In this document: positions 7,729 through 16,691 of the stretch, piece after piece | Layout of the letters: every line of letters starts with the position of its first letter | How positions within the stretch are numbered: position 1 is the stretch's first letter | Assembly (NCBI GenBank): GCA_046299555.1 | Contig: JBKBHS010000003.1 | Location: 62,001-126,000, forward strand | DNA: 64,000 nucleotides | Direction: 5' to 3' | Source: CALKJP01 sp046299555 | GTDB lineage: Bacteria > Bacteroidota > Bacteroidia > JACCXN01 | Position numbers and translations under genes: made by a program | The notes under the pieces: generated by a model | Seen by the model: the letters and a program-made list of their open reading frames with translations, nothing else | Told to the model about the DNA's origin: nothing | Databases searched by the model: none

Positions 7729-8598
7729 ATGAAAAATTTTATCATTTTAATTACGACCATTATTTTAAGTATTGTTTCCGTATTTGCACAAACATTAAAC
7801 ATTCCACAGCCAAGTCCGGCACAAACCATTACTCAAAGTTTTGCAACTTCAAAAATAGAAATTAGCTATTCACGTCCAAGTGTGAGAGGTAGAACCATAT
7901 TTGGTGATTTAGTACCTTATGATAAAGTTTGGCGTACAGGTGCTAATAATGCTACAACCATTTATTTTGGAGAAGATGTTGTAATAAACAATGTTAAGAT
8001 ACCTAAAGGGAAATACGGTTTATTAACTATACCCGGTAAAGAAGAATGGACTATTATCATATCGAAAGATACTACTGTAACCAGCCCTAATGATTATAAG
8101 CAAGAAAATGATGCTGTGAGAGTAAAAGCAAAACCTGTTACCTTATCTAAAAACATAGAAACTTTTACAATTGATATTGCTAATATTAAAAACAACAGCG
8201 CAGATATAGAAATTAAATGGGCAAATACAGAGGTTAGCTTTAATGTAAGCACAGATATTGACAGTAAAATAATGAAACAAATTGACGAAGTAATGAATGC
8301 CGACAAGCGTCCATACTACCAGGCTGCATCATACTACTACGAAAACGACAAAGACATGAAAAAAGCTTTAGAATGGGTAAATAAAGCTATTGAACAACGC
8401 CCAGAAGCCTTTTGGATATATCATTTAAAAGCAAAAATTCAATATAAATTAAAAGATTACAATGGAGCTATTGCCACAGCTGAAATTTCGAAAGAAAAGG
8501 CTAAAAAAGCAGAATACGATGAGTATGTAAAAATGAATGATAAACTGATTGAAGAAATAAAAGCAAAACCGGATTTTAAACCGGCTAAGAAGAAGTAA
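7729..8598 (+). CDS. Secreted DUF2911 protein with C-terminal TPR-like region
   Basis: 289 residues with a Sec signal peptide (MKNFIILITTIILSIVSVFA, cleavage before QTLN). Residues about 25-170 form the DUF2911 domain, recognisable from SPAQTITQSFATSKIEISYS, SRPSVRGRTIFGD, DKVWRTGANNAT and PKGKYGLLTIPG. From about residue 190, paired helices such as YYENDKDMKKALEWVNKAIE and YKLKDYNGAIATAEISKEKA look like two tetratricopeptide repeats, ending in a lysine-rich tail. DUF2911 proteins are abundant in Bacteroidota and have no established biochemical role. The gene is divergent from the polysaccharide operon and has its own promoter and terminator, so it is monocistronic. Confidence 0.88.
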   Translation: MKNFIILITTIILSIVSVFAQTLNIPQPSPAQTITQSFATSKIEISYSRPSVRGRTIFGDLVPYDKVWRTGANNATTIYFGEDVVINNVKIPKGKYGLLTIPGKEEWTIIISKDTTVTSPNDYKQENDAVRVKAKPVTLSKNIETFTIDIANIKNNSADIEIKWANTEVSFNVSTDIDSKIMKQIDEVMNADKRPYYQAASYYYENDKDMKKALEWVNKAIEQRPEAFWIYHLKAKIQYKLKDYNGAIATAEISKEKAKKAEYDEYVKMNDKLIEEIKAKPDFKPAKKK

Positions 8599-8609
8599 AA
8601 GCGCCCCTC

Positions 8610-8822
8610 CTAAATCCTCCCCATTGGGGAGGATTTTTTATTTTTATAATTCGAACTAAATTTTTCAGTTGAAATTTCTACATCATGCAAAGCCTCAAAT
8701 AAGTTATGCAAGCTTGCTGGAATTTGTTTCAAATATTTTGGAAGCAAATCACTTGGGATTATTTTTAGTTCTATAACAGACAATATATCCTTTAGATTTA
8801 AAAAAGACTTTTGTAAAAAAAA
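8610..8822 (-). pseudogene. Possible gene remnant, 70-codon open frame without a start codon
   Basis: The otherwise empty 253-nt gap between the DUF2911 and beta-propeller genes holds a 70-codon minus-strand frame with protein-like composition (core IIPSDLLPKYLKQIPASLHN, then LFEALHDVEISTEKF). It has no ATG, begins right after a stop codon and its stop lies inside the terminator of the convergent gene. I cannot name the family. It could be the decayed remainder of a gene or chance; no other structure was seen in the gap. Confidence 0.25.
8612..8639 (+). terminator. Rho-independent terminator after the DUF2911 gene
   Basis: The 9-bp stem ATCCTCCCC/GGGGAGGAT (8614-8622 with 8626-8634) has a 3-nt loop and a T-run, extended by flanking A-T pairs. 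It lies 13 nt after the stop codon. Confidence 0.85.
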
Positions 8823-8851
8823 TTAAGATATAAAAAATGTATCCTTATAGA

Positions 8852-10903
8852 TTATTTTTTTATAAGTTTAAATGTATTTACATAATTTGCGTTTGCGGTA
8901 ATTTTCAAAAAGTATAACCCGCTACTAAATTCATTTAGATCAATTTTAGTTTCGACTTCATTAGTTATATTTTTATATAAACTTTTCCCTTCAATATTAG
9001 TTATATCAATTAATATTTCACCATTAATCTTCGGCACAAAAACATTTATTGTATTACTTGAAGGATTTGGATATACAGTAATAAATAATTTTTCAGTTTC
9101 TTGAATTCCCACACCTATTATGCTTACACATGATGAAGTATCGACACAGCCATTTTGAGTAACTTCAACAGAATAGTATCCATTTTGAGAAGGAGAGAAA
9201 GAATTATTTGTTTGACCAATTATTGGGCTAAAGTTGTTTTCACAATTTAACCATTGAAATGTTGCATTTATAGCATTTGCTGTGATGTTATTATTGCTAA
9301 CAAAAATCGAAGTATCAACATTAATAATAGTTAAATTCAAATAGATAACACTATCACACCCACTAGCATTTGTAATAGTATGCGTTGCTGTATTATTACT
9401 TTCAGTATAAGTAATACCATTTATCCATAAGTAAGCCTTACAAGAGGTTATTGTATGTGTACTGCTATTAGCAATGCACTTAGAAAGTTTAAGTATAAAA
9501 AAATCTGAGTTACCAGCTGACGTCAAATTGAATACCCCTGAAGAAGGGTCAAAATCTGTTGTAGAATCAAAAATTCCGGCAACAATAATATTGTTGCTAT
9601 TATCAATTTTTATAGAGCTTCCATAATCATAACCAGCGCCTCCTATTTGACTTGCCCAAACATAGGTTCCATTTGAATCTAATTTTGAAATAAAAAAATC
9701 ATTGCCTCCTGAAGATGTTAAATTAAAAGTATTGGCTCCTGGGTCAAAGTCTAGAGTACCGCTAAAATATCCTGTAGTATAGCAATTCTTATCATTATCA
9801 ATTGAAATAGATATACCATGCCCTTGACTAGACCCTCCAATTTGCTTTGCCCACAAAATACTGCCTGTAGAATTAAACTTTGCAATAAAAATATCACTAT
9901 TCCCAATTGAAGTTAAATTAAGTACTCCTGCATTGGGATCAAAATCAGCTGTTCCCTCAAAGTTTCCTGTTATATATATATTGCCAATATTATCAAAAGT
10001 TATATCGTTACCATATTGATTTAGTGAGCCCCCAATTTGTTTTACCCAAACAAAATTTCCAGAAGTGTCCAGTTTATGAATATAAATATCATAAAGCCCT
10101 GTAGATGTCAAACTAAACGTATTTACCGATGGGTCAAAATCTACAACCCCATTAAAATATCCTATACTATAGATATATGCTTGACCATCAAATTTAATTC
10201 CTTTTGGTATTTCAGTATTATTACCCCCTATAAGTTTTGCCCAAACAAAATCGCCAGAATCATTTAATTTACATATATAAACATCTATACCATTTATTGA
10301 CGTTAAATTAAATATTCCTGCTCCGGGATTAAAATCTACAGTGCCACCAAAATAACCTGTAAAGTAAAGTCCATTATTATCATCATGAGTAATTGCTAAA
10401 GCATAATCATCATTGGAGCCACCTATTTGTTTTGCCCAGATAAAATCTCCATTTACATTTAGTTTAACAATAAAAATATCGTTCCATCCATTAGAAGTAA
10501 AATTTAAAACATTAGGGCTCGGATCAAAATCGATTGTTCCTGAAAATCTACCTACTATATACAAAAAACCATTCGAATAAACTATTGATAAACCCACAGC
10601 GTGATCGTTTGATGTTTGCCCTCCAAATTGTTTTGCCCATAGAAACCCGCCATTATTATCAAACTTTGAAACATATGCACTATTAAGGCTTTGGGAACCC
10701 ATATTAAACACATTGGATCCTGGATCAAAATCAACAGTTCCTTGAAAATAACCAGTTGAATATATATTGTTTTGATCGTCTATACAACTATAAAATAGTT
10801 CATCATTATCTATTGAACCTGTTCGTATAGCCCATTCGAAATTAGGAAATTGAGCATACACTTTAACGGAAAATAAAACAATTAAACAAATAATTCTTTT
10901 CAT
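8852..10903 (-). CDS. T9SS-exported beta-propeller (SBBP-like repeat) protein
   Basis: 683 residues. A signal peptide (MKRIICLIVLFSVKVYA, cleavage before Q) is followed by seven tandem units of about 45-50 residues, each with a DFDP or DFNP motif, an FNLTS strand and an FVWAKQIGG-type end, as in SBBP beta-propeller repeats. Around residues 480-530 comes a CxSxxY/ASGCDSV Bacteroidota surface motif also found three times in the protein at 60.8 kb. The last 80 residues, beginning VYPNPSSNTINV and ending TFKLIKK, are a type A T9SS C-terminal sorting domain. Likely secreted and anchored to the cell surface; function unknown. It starts 7 nt after the FRG-domain gene, so the two are probably cotranscribed. 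Confidence 0.88.
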   Translation of the reverse strand: MKRIICLIVLFSVKVYAQFPNFEWAIRTGSIDNDELFYSCIDDQNNIYSTGYFQGTVDFDPGSNVFNMGSQSLNSAYVSKFDNNGGFLWAKQFGGQTSNDHAVGLSIVYSNGFLYIVGRFSGTIDFDPSPNVLNFTSNGWNDIFIVKLNVNGDFIWAKQIGGSNDDYALAITHDDNNGLYFTGYFGGTVDFNPGAGIFNLTSINGIDVYICKLNDSGDFVWAKLIGGNNTEIPKGIKFDGQAYIYSIGYFNGVVDFDPSVNTFSLTSTGLYDIYIHKLDTSGNFVWVKQIGGSLNQYGNDITFDNIGNIYITGNFEGTADFDPNAGVLNLTSIGNSDIFIAKFNSTGSILWAKQIGGSSQGHGISISIDNDKNCYTTGYFSGTLDFDPGANTFNLTSSGGNDFFISKLDSNGTYVWASQIGGAGYDYGSSIKIDNSNNIIVAGIFDSTTDFDPSSGVFNLTSAGNSDFFILKLSKCIANSSTHTITSCKAYLWINGITYTESNNTATHTITNASGCDSVIYLNLTIINVDTSIFVSNNNITANAINATFQWLNCENNFSPIIGQTNNSFSPSQNGYYSVEVTQNGCVDTSSCVSIIGVGIQETEKLFITVYPNPSSNTINVFVPKINGEILIDITNIEGKSLYKNITNEVETKIDLNEFSSGLYFLKITANANYVNTFKLIKK

Positions 10904-10910
10904 TTAACAT

Positions 10911-11624
10911 CTATTTTTTGTATTTTTCAAATATGTATTTCCCTAAAGAATCTAGGTCTTGATAAATAGTAAATTTATTAACCCCACAATTATTTAAATT
11001 TTCATGAATGTTTTTTCTATATTCTTTAGGAATCATCAATTTAGTTAATTTTAAATTTTCTGAATTTTTAATTTTAAATCCATTGTAAAAACCACTTCCT
11101 AAATAAGGATGTAAACTTAACCAACCCATTTGAGAAGAAATTCGAGAAATTACTGAAGGTGGTTTATAAAATTTTATTGAATTAATTTTAAAAGGATCTA
11201 TACTTGAATCTTTAATAATAATATTACTATTCCTATCTAAACCAACTACCCAAACTACAATATATTCTTCGCTATCTTGTGGAGGATTTTCTGTTGCAAA
11301 ATATAAAGCAGTTAATGCATTTTCTGTCCAATCTAATAAACGGGTCGGAACACCATGATGTTGTGCTATAATTAATTGATCTAACTTACTTGTCAATTCA
11401 TGATTTAAATACGGTTTTGCATTTAGAACAAAATCATTAAACATGTTTATTTCATCTACTTCACGACTTTTTTTAAAACTATATCTGGCAATTTTTGGAA
11501 TTAATGGTTTATCTGTATTTTGTCCTCTAAATAGAATTAGTCTATATCTATCAGAAATTCTCTCTTCAAGAACCTTTATATATTCTGAAAGTGATTTTAT
11601 AATTATTTTAGACGGATATTCCAT
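10911..11624 (-). CDS. FRG domain protein
   Basis: 237 residues, no signal peptide. The domain-defining F32-R33-G34-Q35 and the second signature QHHGVPTRLLDWTENALTAL followed by YFATENP are intact, so this is an FRG-domain protein (Pfam 08867). The family occurs scattered through bacterial and phage genomes, often in accessory islands; its biochemistry is not settled, and ties to phage defence have been suggested by genomic context. The gene is 28 nt downstream of an OmpA-like gene and 7 nt upstream of a T9SS beta-propeller gene, all leftward. The intracellular FRG protein between two exported proteins looks like an insertion into that cluster rather than a functional partner. Confidence 0.85.
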   Translation of the reverse strand: MEYPSKIIIKSLSEYIKVLEERISDRYRLILFRGQNTDKPLIPKIARYSFKKSREVDEINMFNDFVLNAKPYLNHELTSKLDQLIIAQHHGVPTRLLDWTENALTALYFATENPPQDSEEYIVVWVVGLDRNSNIIIKDSSIDPFKINSIKFYKPPSVISRISSQMGWLSLHPYLGSGFYNGFKIKNSENLKLTKLMIPKEYRKNIHENLNNCGVNKFTIYQDLDSLGKYIFEKYKK

Positions 11625-11652
11625 TTATTCAATTTGAAAATAAAAATACTCA

Positions 11653-12990
11653 TTATTTCTCTTCTTTAATTACTTTAAAAGTTACTTTGCGTTGCTCTTG
11701 TTTTTTCACTTCGTTTTCATCAACAGCCGGGGTTGCAGGTGTTGCAGGCTTTTTATCTTTTGATGCCGGAGTTTTATTTGCAGCAGGCGCAGGTTTAGTT
11801 TGATTTGCTGGTGCCGCTGTAGCTGCCGGTTTTGCACCCGGTGCCGGTGCTTTTGCTTTAGATGTATCTTTAACAGCAGGAGTAGGTGTTGGAGGCGGTG
11901 CAGGAAGTTCAGGTAATGGAGCTTTTACAATTGTAAATCTATCAGCAGATAATCCTTTTGAGACAAATTGCTCTCTTATTTTTAAAGCTCTTTTTTCTCC
12001 TAAATTAGGATTTAATTTTGCTTCATCCGCATCCACCCAACCTATTATTTCAATTTTTATATCAGGATTATCGGTTAGTAATTTTTGCATCCAATCTATT
12101 TCCATAACCGATTTCTGTGTTGGAACATCAGAATTTCTTTCAAAATATATTACCTTTTTATTTATTAATTGTCGAGGCGAGGTAACCACTTTTTCTACTT
12201 CTTTTTGTTCATCTACGGTAACTTTGCTATATACATAGTTCATTTTATTACTGCCTGCAGTTAAACGTTTTTCGCATGCACAGTTTCCATTTACGCTATC
12301 TGTATTATATAAGGCAACGTCATCAATATAATAATAAGCATATTCTGTTTGATTGCCTTTAATTGATGAAGGCTTTTTTACTTTTTCTACATTAGTTTCA
12401 GCATTAGGATAAAAATTTCCGATGGTAATAAATTTTTCACCACCCTTTGCTCTATATTGTCCACAAATTAATGTCCATTCATCGGTATTATTGATGATGC
12501 GTTTTTCTCCATTTTCAATATGGGGTTTTACAGCAATGGGAGCCCAATTATTAAATGAAATTTTTTTATCTGAAAAATAAACTCCAATTCTGTCAATGGC
12601 ATATTTTGAAAGTTCAGCCAATGATACATACATATCAAAACAATATACTTCATCAGCTTCTAATTCTTGAATTAATTCTACTTGTAAATATTCACGACTA
12701 TTATCTTCTTTATTTTTAAAAAAAATAGAACCGGCATAGTTATCTCCGGTTCTGGGCATTTGACTTCCTAATTGATTATCGGGAGAACCAATCAACGGAT
12801 CTTTGGCTCCTTTATAAAATACATCCGATGTTCCTGCAGTTGGCGATACCCAAGGTGTAGCTTTATTTAGTTCGCCTACTGTTTTAGGTTTTGAAGCCAA
12901 CTTTTCAAAACTTGGATTGGGTATTAAATTCATTTGTGCTGATAATACGATAGAATACAACAAAACTGAAAAAACTATTATAATACGCAT
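11653..12990 (-). CDS. Exported OmpA-like domain protein with a Pro/Ala/Lys-rich tail
   Basis: 445 residues with signal peptide MRIIIVFSVLLYSIVLSA. Residues about 20-235 resemble the beta-sandwich found ahead of OmpA domains in Bacteroidota (starting NLIPNPSFEKL, with YYIDDVALYN near its end). Residues about 275-350 are a short OmpA/MotB-like peptidoglycan-binding region (IYFERNSDVPT, then NPDIKIEIIGWVDADE, with NPNLGEKRALKIREQFVSKG as its final helix). The last 90 residues are low-complexity Pro/Ala/Lys repeats that could span the periplasm or be disordered. Divergence from the canonical NX2LSX2RA motif (here NPNLGEKRA) leaves peptidoglycan binding plausible but unproven. It lies 12 nt downstream of hemE. 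Confidence 0.75.
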   Translation of the reverse strand: MRIIIVFSVLLYSIVLSAQMNLIPNPSFEKLASKPKTVGELNKATPWVSPTAGTSDVFYKGAKDPLIGSPDNQLGSQMPRTGDNYAGSIFFKNKEDNSREYLQVELIQELEADEVYCFDMYVSLAELSKYAIDRIGVYFSDKKISFNNWAPIAVKPHIENGEKRIINNTDEWTLICGQYRAKGGEKFITIGNFYPNAETNVEKVKKPSSIKGNQTEYAYYYIDDVALYNTDSVNGNCACEKRLTAGSNKMNYVYSKVTVDEQKEVEKVVTSPRQLINKKVIYFERNSDVPTQKSVMEIDWMQKLLTDNPDIKIEIIGWVDADEAKLNPNLGEKRALKIREQFVSKGLSADRFTIVKAPLPELPAPPPTPTPAVKDTSKAKAPAPGAKPAATAAPANQTKPAPAANKTPASKDKKPATPATPAVDENEVKKQEQRKVTFKVIKEEK

Positions 12991-13002
12991 AGGCGTTATA
13001 TT

Positions 13003-14028
13003 TTAATGTTTAAAATTTTTAACTGTATCAATAAAACATCTTACATGGTCGGGATTGATATCCGGGTAAACTCCATGTCCTAAGTTAGCAATATGTTTGT
13101 GAGGGCCAAAATCTCTGAGCATTTTTTCTGTTTCTTTTTTAATCGTTGCAAAATCAGCATACAATACACAAGGGTCTAAATTTCCCTGTAAAGTTTTTTC
13201 ATTACCTATTAAAGCACGCGATTCTTTGGGGTCCATATTCCAGTCTAATCCGATGGTACGACAATTTAATTCGCCCATTTCTTTACGAACAAAAAATGCT
13301 CCTTTAGCAAAAATGGTTAACGGCACTTCTGTAATGGCATTACAAATTTGAGAGATATATGGCAGGGCAAATTCTTTATATTGGTCGGGGCTTAAAATTC
13401 CTGCCCACGAGTCAAATAATTGCAGCATATCGGCTCCGGCAGCAACCTGAGCTTTTAAATAATTGATAGTACTATCGGTAATTTTTTGCAATAATAAGTG
13501 CGACTCTTCTGGATAGGTATAAAAAAACTTTTTGGCCTTTGAAAAAGTTTTTGAGCCACTACCTTCAATCATATAAGAAAATATGGTCCATGGAGCACCG
13601 GCAAAACCGATTAATGGAACTCTTCCATTCAGCTCTTTTTTGGTTAATTTAATAGCTTCGAGTACATAATGTAAATCTTCTCCCTGAGCAATTTTAAGAT
13701 TTTGAATATCCTGAGCGTTTTTAATTGTTTTTTCAAACCATGGACCTTTGCTTTCTACCATTTGGTAAGGTAACCCCATTGCTTCAGGAATAACAAGTAT
13801 ATCGGAAAATATAATGGCCGCATCTACATCTAAAATATCTACGGGCTGAATGGTAACTTCGCAGGCAAATTCAGGAGATTCTACTAATTCTTTAAATCCA
13901 CCCATTTTGGCTCTTACCTCTCTGTATTCAGATAATATTCTACCTGCCTGTCGCATTAACCATACCGGAGTGCGTTCTGTTTTTTCTCCTCTGGCTGCTC
14001 TTAAAATTAAATCGTTTTTTAAGTTCAT
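13003..14028 (-). CDS. hemE: Uroporphyrinogen decarboxylase
   Basis: 341 residues, full family length. The N-terminal signature PVWLMRQAGR (arginines contacting the substrate carboxylates), FSDILVIPEAMG, the GFAGAPWTIFSYMIEG motif, LFDSWAG and the C-terminal NLGHGVYPD are all present. It decarboxylates uroporphyrinogen III to coproporphyrinogen III in haem synthesis. A full -33/-7 promoter lies just upstream. The OmpA-like gene follows after 12 nt, so a shared transcript is likely, though the two functions are unrelated. Ferrochelatase is separate, at 48-49 kb. Confidence 0.96.
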   Translation of the reverse strand: MNLKNDLILRAARGEKTERTPVWLMRQAGRILSEYREVRAKMGGFKELVESPEFACEVTIQPVDILDVDAAIIFSDILVIPEAMGLPYQMVESKGPWFEKTIKNAQDIQNLKIAQGEDLHYVLEAIKLTKKELNGRVPLIGFAGAPWTIFSYMIEGSGSKTFSKAKKFFYTYPEESHLLLQKITDSTINYLKAQVAAGADMLQLFDSWAGILSPDQYKEFALPYISQICNAITEVPLTIFAKGAFFVRKEMGELNCRTIGLDWNMDPKESRALIGNEKTLQGNLDPCVLYADFATIKKETEKMLRDFGPHKHIANLGHGVYPDINPDHVRCFIDTVKNFKH

Positions 14029-14048
14029 TTATAAATTACATCTTTCGA

Positions 14049-14079
14049 CAAAGATAGCTTTTCAATAAGGTACTGCAAA
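14049..14079 (-). promoter_or_regulatory. hemE promoter (Bacteroidota -33/-7)
   Basis: The minus strand reads TTTG at 14079-14076 and TATCTTTG at 14056-14049, separated by exactly 19 nt: a full match to TTTG-N19-TAnnTTTG. Predicted start near 14041, giving a leader of about 13 nt. Confidence 0.75.
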
Positions 14080-14240
14080 TTAGTTTATACTATAATTAAA
14101 TAAAACTGAAAATCAAGCATTTTAAATATAACATACTATAATATTGAGCATAATTGGATAGAAATAAAACTTATTTTATCTTTACCACTTTAAAATTAAT
14201 CAAATCTAACATTAACTTAGAATTATACAAAGTAGTTTTT

Positions 14241-15089
14241 ATGAAAAAAATAACCAATGTATTAGCTGTATTAAGTATTGCTGTTTTAATAACTCCAGCA
14301 TTAGAAAGTTGTAAAAAAGGAGAAGAAGATCCCGGCTTATCATTACGTTCCAGAAAAGCTCGTCTTGTAGGAGAATGGAAAGTTAGTAACTATACTGAAA
14401 CTACTACTTATACTCAAAATTCATCTACTTTTATAGGACCTTCTACTACCAGTTCTTCATCAAAGGGTACTTTAAAAGTTGATTACGATGGAGAAAACTT
14501 TACAACTGAAAATATTATAAATAGTTCATCGGGCGGTAGTACAAATTCTAAATCGGTTGCTAAAGGTGATTTTAAATACACTTTCGAAAAAGATGGAACT
14601 TTTACACTTACTCAAACTAAAGTTTACGAAGAAACAGAAAAAGAAGAAACCAATACATATGCTTTAGAAACCATTAGAAAATATGATATTAGTTTAAATA
14701 TTAAAGGTACATGGAATTTTGTATTAAGTGTTTCGAATGATATAAAAAATAAGCAATATATTGTTTTGACATATACAGAAGAAGAAAATACAACCAAAGT
14801 AGATAAAGAAGATAAGCTAACCATTAAGAGTTCAGGCACTACCAATGTTACTACAACCTCTACCATTAATTCCAGCAAATCTACGTTTGAAACAAATGAT
14901 ATCAGTCAAACTTGGGAACTTGTTCGCTTAGCCAATAAAGAAATTAAAGCTTTGGCAAGAGGTAAAGTTTCAAAAAATACTTCGAGCTCAATTAATACAA
15001 CTTATTCAAACGGAGGTAATCCATATCAAGAAAGCTCTATTTCAAACAGAATTGAAGAAAGCGTGGTTAGTTTAACTTTAGAAAGATAA
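14241..15089 (+). CDS. Lipoprotein of unknown function, lipocalin-like style
   Basis: 282 residues from the ATG at 14241. The frame is open 29 codons further upstream, but only this start places a signal peptide (MKKITNVLAVLSIAVLITPA) directly before the lipobox LESC. The mature part begins CKKGEEDPG and then carries VGEWKVSNYTETTTY, a common opening of small lipocalin-like Bacteroidota lipoproteins, followed by Ser/Thr-rich beta strands (SSTFIGPSTTSSSS, GTTNVTTTSTINSS). No catalytic motif is visible. The Ser/Thr-rich stretches suggest an extracytoplasmic, possibly glycosylated, beta-rich protein. It is monocistronic and converges on meaB through a shared terminator. Confidence 0.72.
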   Translation: MKKITNVLAVLSIAVLITPALESCKKGEEDPGLSLRSRKARLVGEWKVSNYTETTTYTQNSSTFIGPSTTSSSSKGTLKVDYDGENFTTENIINSSSGGSTNSKSVAKGDFKYTFEKDGTFTLTQTKVYEETEKEETNTYALETIRKYDISLNIKGTWNFVLSVSNDIKNKQYIVLTYTEEENTTKVDKEDKLTIKSSGTTNVTTTSTINSSKSTFETNDISQTWELVRLANKEIKALARGKVSKNTSSSINTTYSNGGNPYQESSISNRIEESVVSLTLER

Positions 15090-15109
15090 TTTTTTTTATT
15101 GCTTAATAA

Positions 15110-15141
15110 AAAAATCTCACTTAATAGTGAGATTTTTTTTT
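15110..15141. terminator. Bidirectional terminator between the lipoprotein and meaB
   Basis: The 11-bp stem AAAAATCTCAC/GTGAGATTTTT (15110-15120 with 15127-15137) has a 6-nt loop, with T-runs on both strands, so it can stop both convergent transcripts. Confidence 0.85.
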
Positions 15142-15145
15142 GAAT

Positions 15146-16162
15146 TCATTTGAATATTCTTTCTAACAATAATCTTGATGCTTTGTAAGGAGTAATTTTA
15201 TTTTGAATTACTTCTTGCTCTAAAGTTTTTTGATATTGTTGAATATCGCTTTTTTCTGATATTAATGTTTTTAATCCCGTATTAATACATTCATGCATCC
15301 ACTGAACAGCTTGTTCTTTGCGTTTATACTCAAAATATCCGTTTCTAAAAGTAATATTTCGATAGGCAAGAATATGTTCCCAAATTTTATCTAAACCTAT
15401 TCGCTCTATAGCTGAACAAATTTCAACAACTGCTTGCCATCCGGAATTCATTGGAGGGAACAAGTGCAAAGCTCCTGCATATTCAGCTTTAGCTCGTTTG
15501 GCATGTTCAATATTATCACCATCGGCTTTATTTATTACAACAGCATCCGCCATTTCCATAATACCTCTTTTAATTCCTTGTAATTCATCACCTGCACCGG
15601 CTAACATTAAAAGAAGAAAAAAATCAACCATACCATGCACTGCAATTTCTGACTGACCAACACCAACAGTTTCTATTAATATTATATCAAATCCTGCCGC
15701 TTCGCAAAGCAACATACTTTCACGCGTGGCATTTGCAACTCCTCCAAGTGCGCCTGCAGAAGGAGAAGGACGAATGTAAGCTTTAGGGTTTGACGATAAC
15801 AAATCCATACGTGTTTTATCGCCTAAAATGCTTCCTCCTGTAATTTGACTGCTTGGGTCAATTGCCAATACAGCTACTTTATGCCCTTTTTGAATAATAA
15901 AATCTCCAAACACATTTATAAATGTACTTTTTCCAACTCCGGGAACACCTGTTATTCCAATTCTTATTGAATTACCGCTATGGGGCAAACACAATTCAAG
16001 TATTTCTTGAGATAAGATATGATGTTCGGGCAAAGTACTTTCTAATAATGTAATAGCACGACTTAATAAAGTAATATCACCTTTTATAATACCCTCTGCA
16101 AATACTTGTGCATTGGGTAATTCTTTTTTAGAAAAACGATATTTAATTGTGTTGTTGTCCAA
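15146..16162 (-). CDS. meaB: Methylmalonyl-CoA mutase-associated GTPase MeaB
   Basis: 338 residues of the MeaB/ArgK G3E GTPase family. The P-loop GVPGVGKS is at 72-79. AIDPSSQITGGSILGDKTRM, ETVGVGQSE (Walker B/switch region), GAGDELQGIKRGIMEMAD and VVINKADGDN (NKxD base-recognition motif) are all present. MeaB protects and reloads adenosylcobalamin on methylmalonyl-CoA mutase. The mutase genes, often adjacent, are not in the window, but a PduO-type cobalamin adenosyltransferase is at 42.4 kb. The start is a TTG; no upstream in-frame ATG exists, and the first internal Met is far into the domain. Confidence 0.94.
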   Translation of the reverse strand: MDNNTIKYRFSKKELPNAQVFAEGIIKGDITLLSRAITLLESTLPEHHILSQEILELCLPHSGNSIRIGITGVPGVGKSTFINVFGDFIIQKGHKVAVLAIDPSSQITGGSILGDKTRMDLLSSNPKAYIRPSPSAGALGGVANATRESMLLCEAAGFDIILIETVGVGQSEIAVHGMVDFFLLLMLAGAGDELQGIKRGIMEMADAVVINKADGDNIEHAKRAKAEYAGALHLFPPMNSGWQAVVEICSAIERIGLDKIWEHILAYRNITFRNGYFEYKRKEQAVQWMHECINTGLKTLISEKSDIQQYQKTLEQEVIQNKITPYKASRLLLERIFK

Positions 16163-16289
16163 TTTTAAAAAACTAAATGCTAAAATACTGAAATATGAAG
16201 ATTTATTTTAAATCCATTTCAAACAAATGCTTAATATTATATTAACATAAGGACAATATTAAGGTAAAATCTATTCATAAATGTTATCA

Positions 16290-16297
16290 TAAATTTG
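16290..16297 (+). promoter_or_regulatory. Candidate -7 box of the small exported protein gene
   Basis: TAAATTTG matches TAnnTTTG 22 nt before the ATG at 16320. No clear TTTG -33 element at standard spacing. Confidence 0.45.
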
Positions 16298-16319
16298 CCT
16301 ATAAGTAAATTAATTGAAA

Positions 16320-16637
16320 ATGATAAATAAATTTCTTCTTGTACTTAGTTTTATATCAATAGTTAATATTTCAGTTATTGCATCTGGAGATAACTCTAAA
16401 ACTGTAGCTACTAAATTAGTAATTAAAGATGCTGTAACTCAAGAGTTATTACCGGGTGTTGCCATTAAAATTGACAATTCTAAAGAAACACTTTACACTG
16501 ACTTAAATGGAGAAGTTACCATTAATTCTATTAAAGGTTTAAAATACGATTTAAGTGTACATTACATCGGTTATACTTCGGAAAATATAAGAATTGAAGG
16601 CGGTAATGAAAAAATTACAATTAAATTAAAACCATAG
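16320..16637 (+). CDS. Small exported protein with a carboxypeptidase-regulatory-like beta domain
   Basis: 105 residues from the ATG at 16320; a TTG two codons earlier is possible but less likely. A signal peptide (MINKFLLVLSFISIVNISVIAS) precedes a single CarboxypepD_reg-like/peptidase-associated fold: KDAVTQELLPGVAIKID, then LYTDLNGEVTINSIKG and LSVHYIGYTSENIRI. This fold is usually the N-terminal domain of TonB-dependent receptors (SusC-like); here it stands alone. The function is unknown; it could be a surface or periplasmic protein with its own promoter and terminator. Confidence 0.75.
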   Translation: MINKFLLVLSFISIVNISVIASGDNSKTVATKLVIKDAVTQELLPGVAIKIDNSKETLYTDLNGEVTINSIKGLKYDLSVHYIGYTSENIRIEGGNEKITIKLKP

Positions 16638-16660
16638 TTTTTTTAAAATCTTATTTATAA

Positions 16661-16691
16661 AAAAATCCCCACTTAATCTATGGGGATTTTT
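16661..16691. terminator. Bidirectional terminator between the small exported protein and the tolC-like gene
   Basis: The 11-bp stem AAAAATCCCCA/TGGGGATTTTT (16661-16671 with 16681-16691) has a 9-nt loop and T-runs on both strands. It overlaps the first base of the tolC-like stop codon. Confidence 0.85.

Noticed and set aside
8852..10903. Recombination-prone DNA repeats in the propeller gene
   Set aside because: The seven repeats are conserved as protein but diverged at DNA level, so they are ordinary domain repeats.
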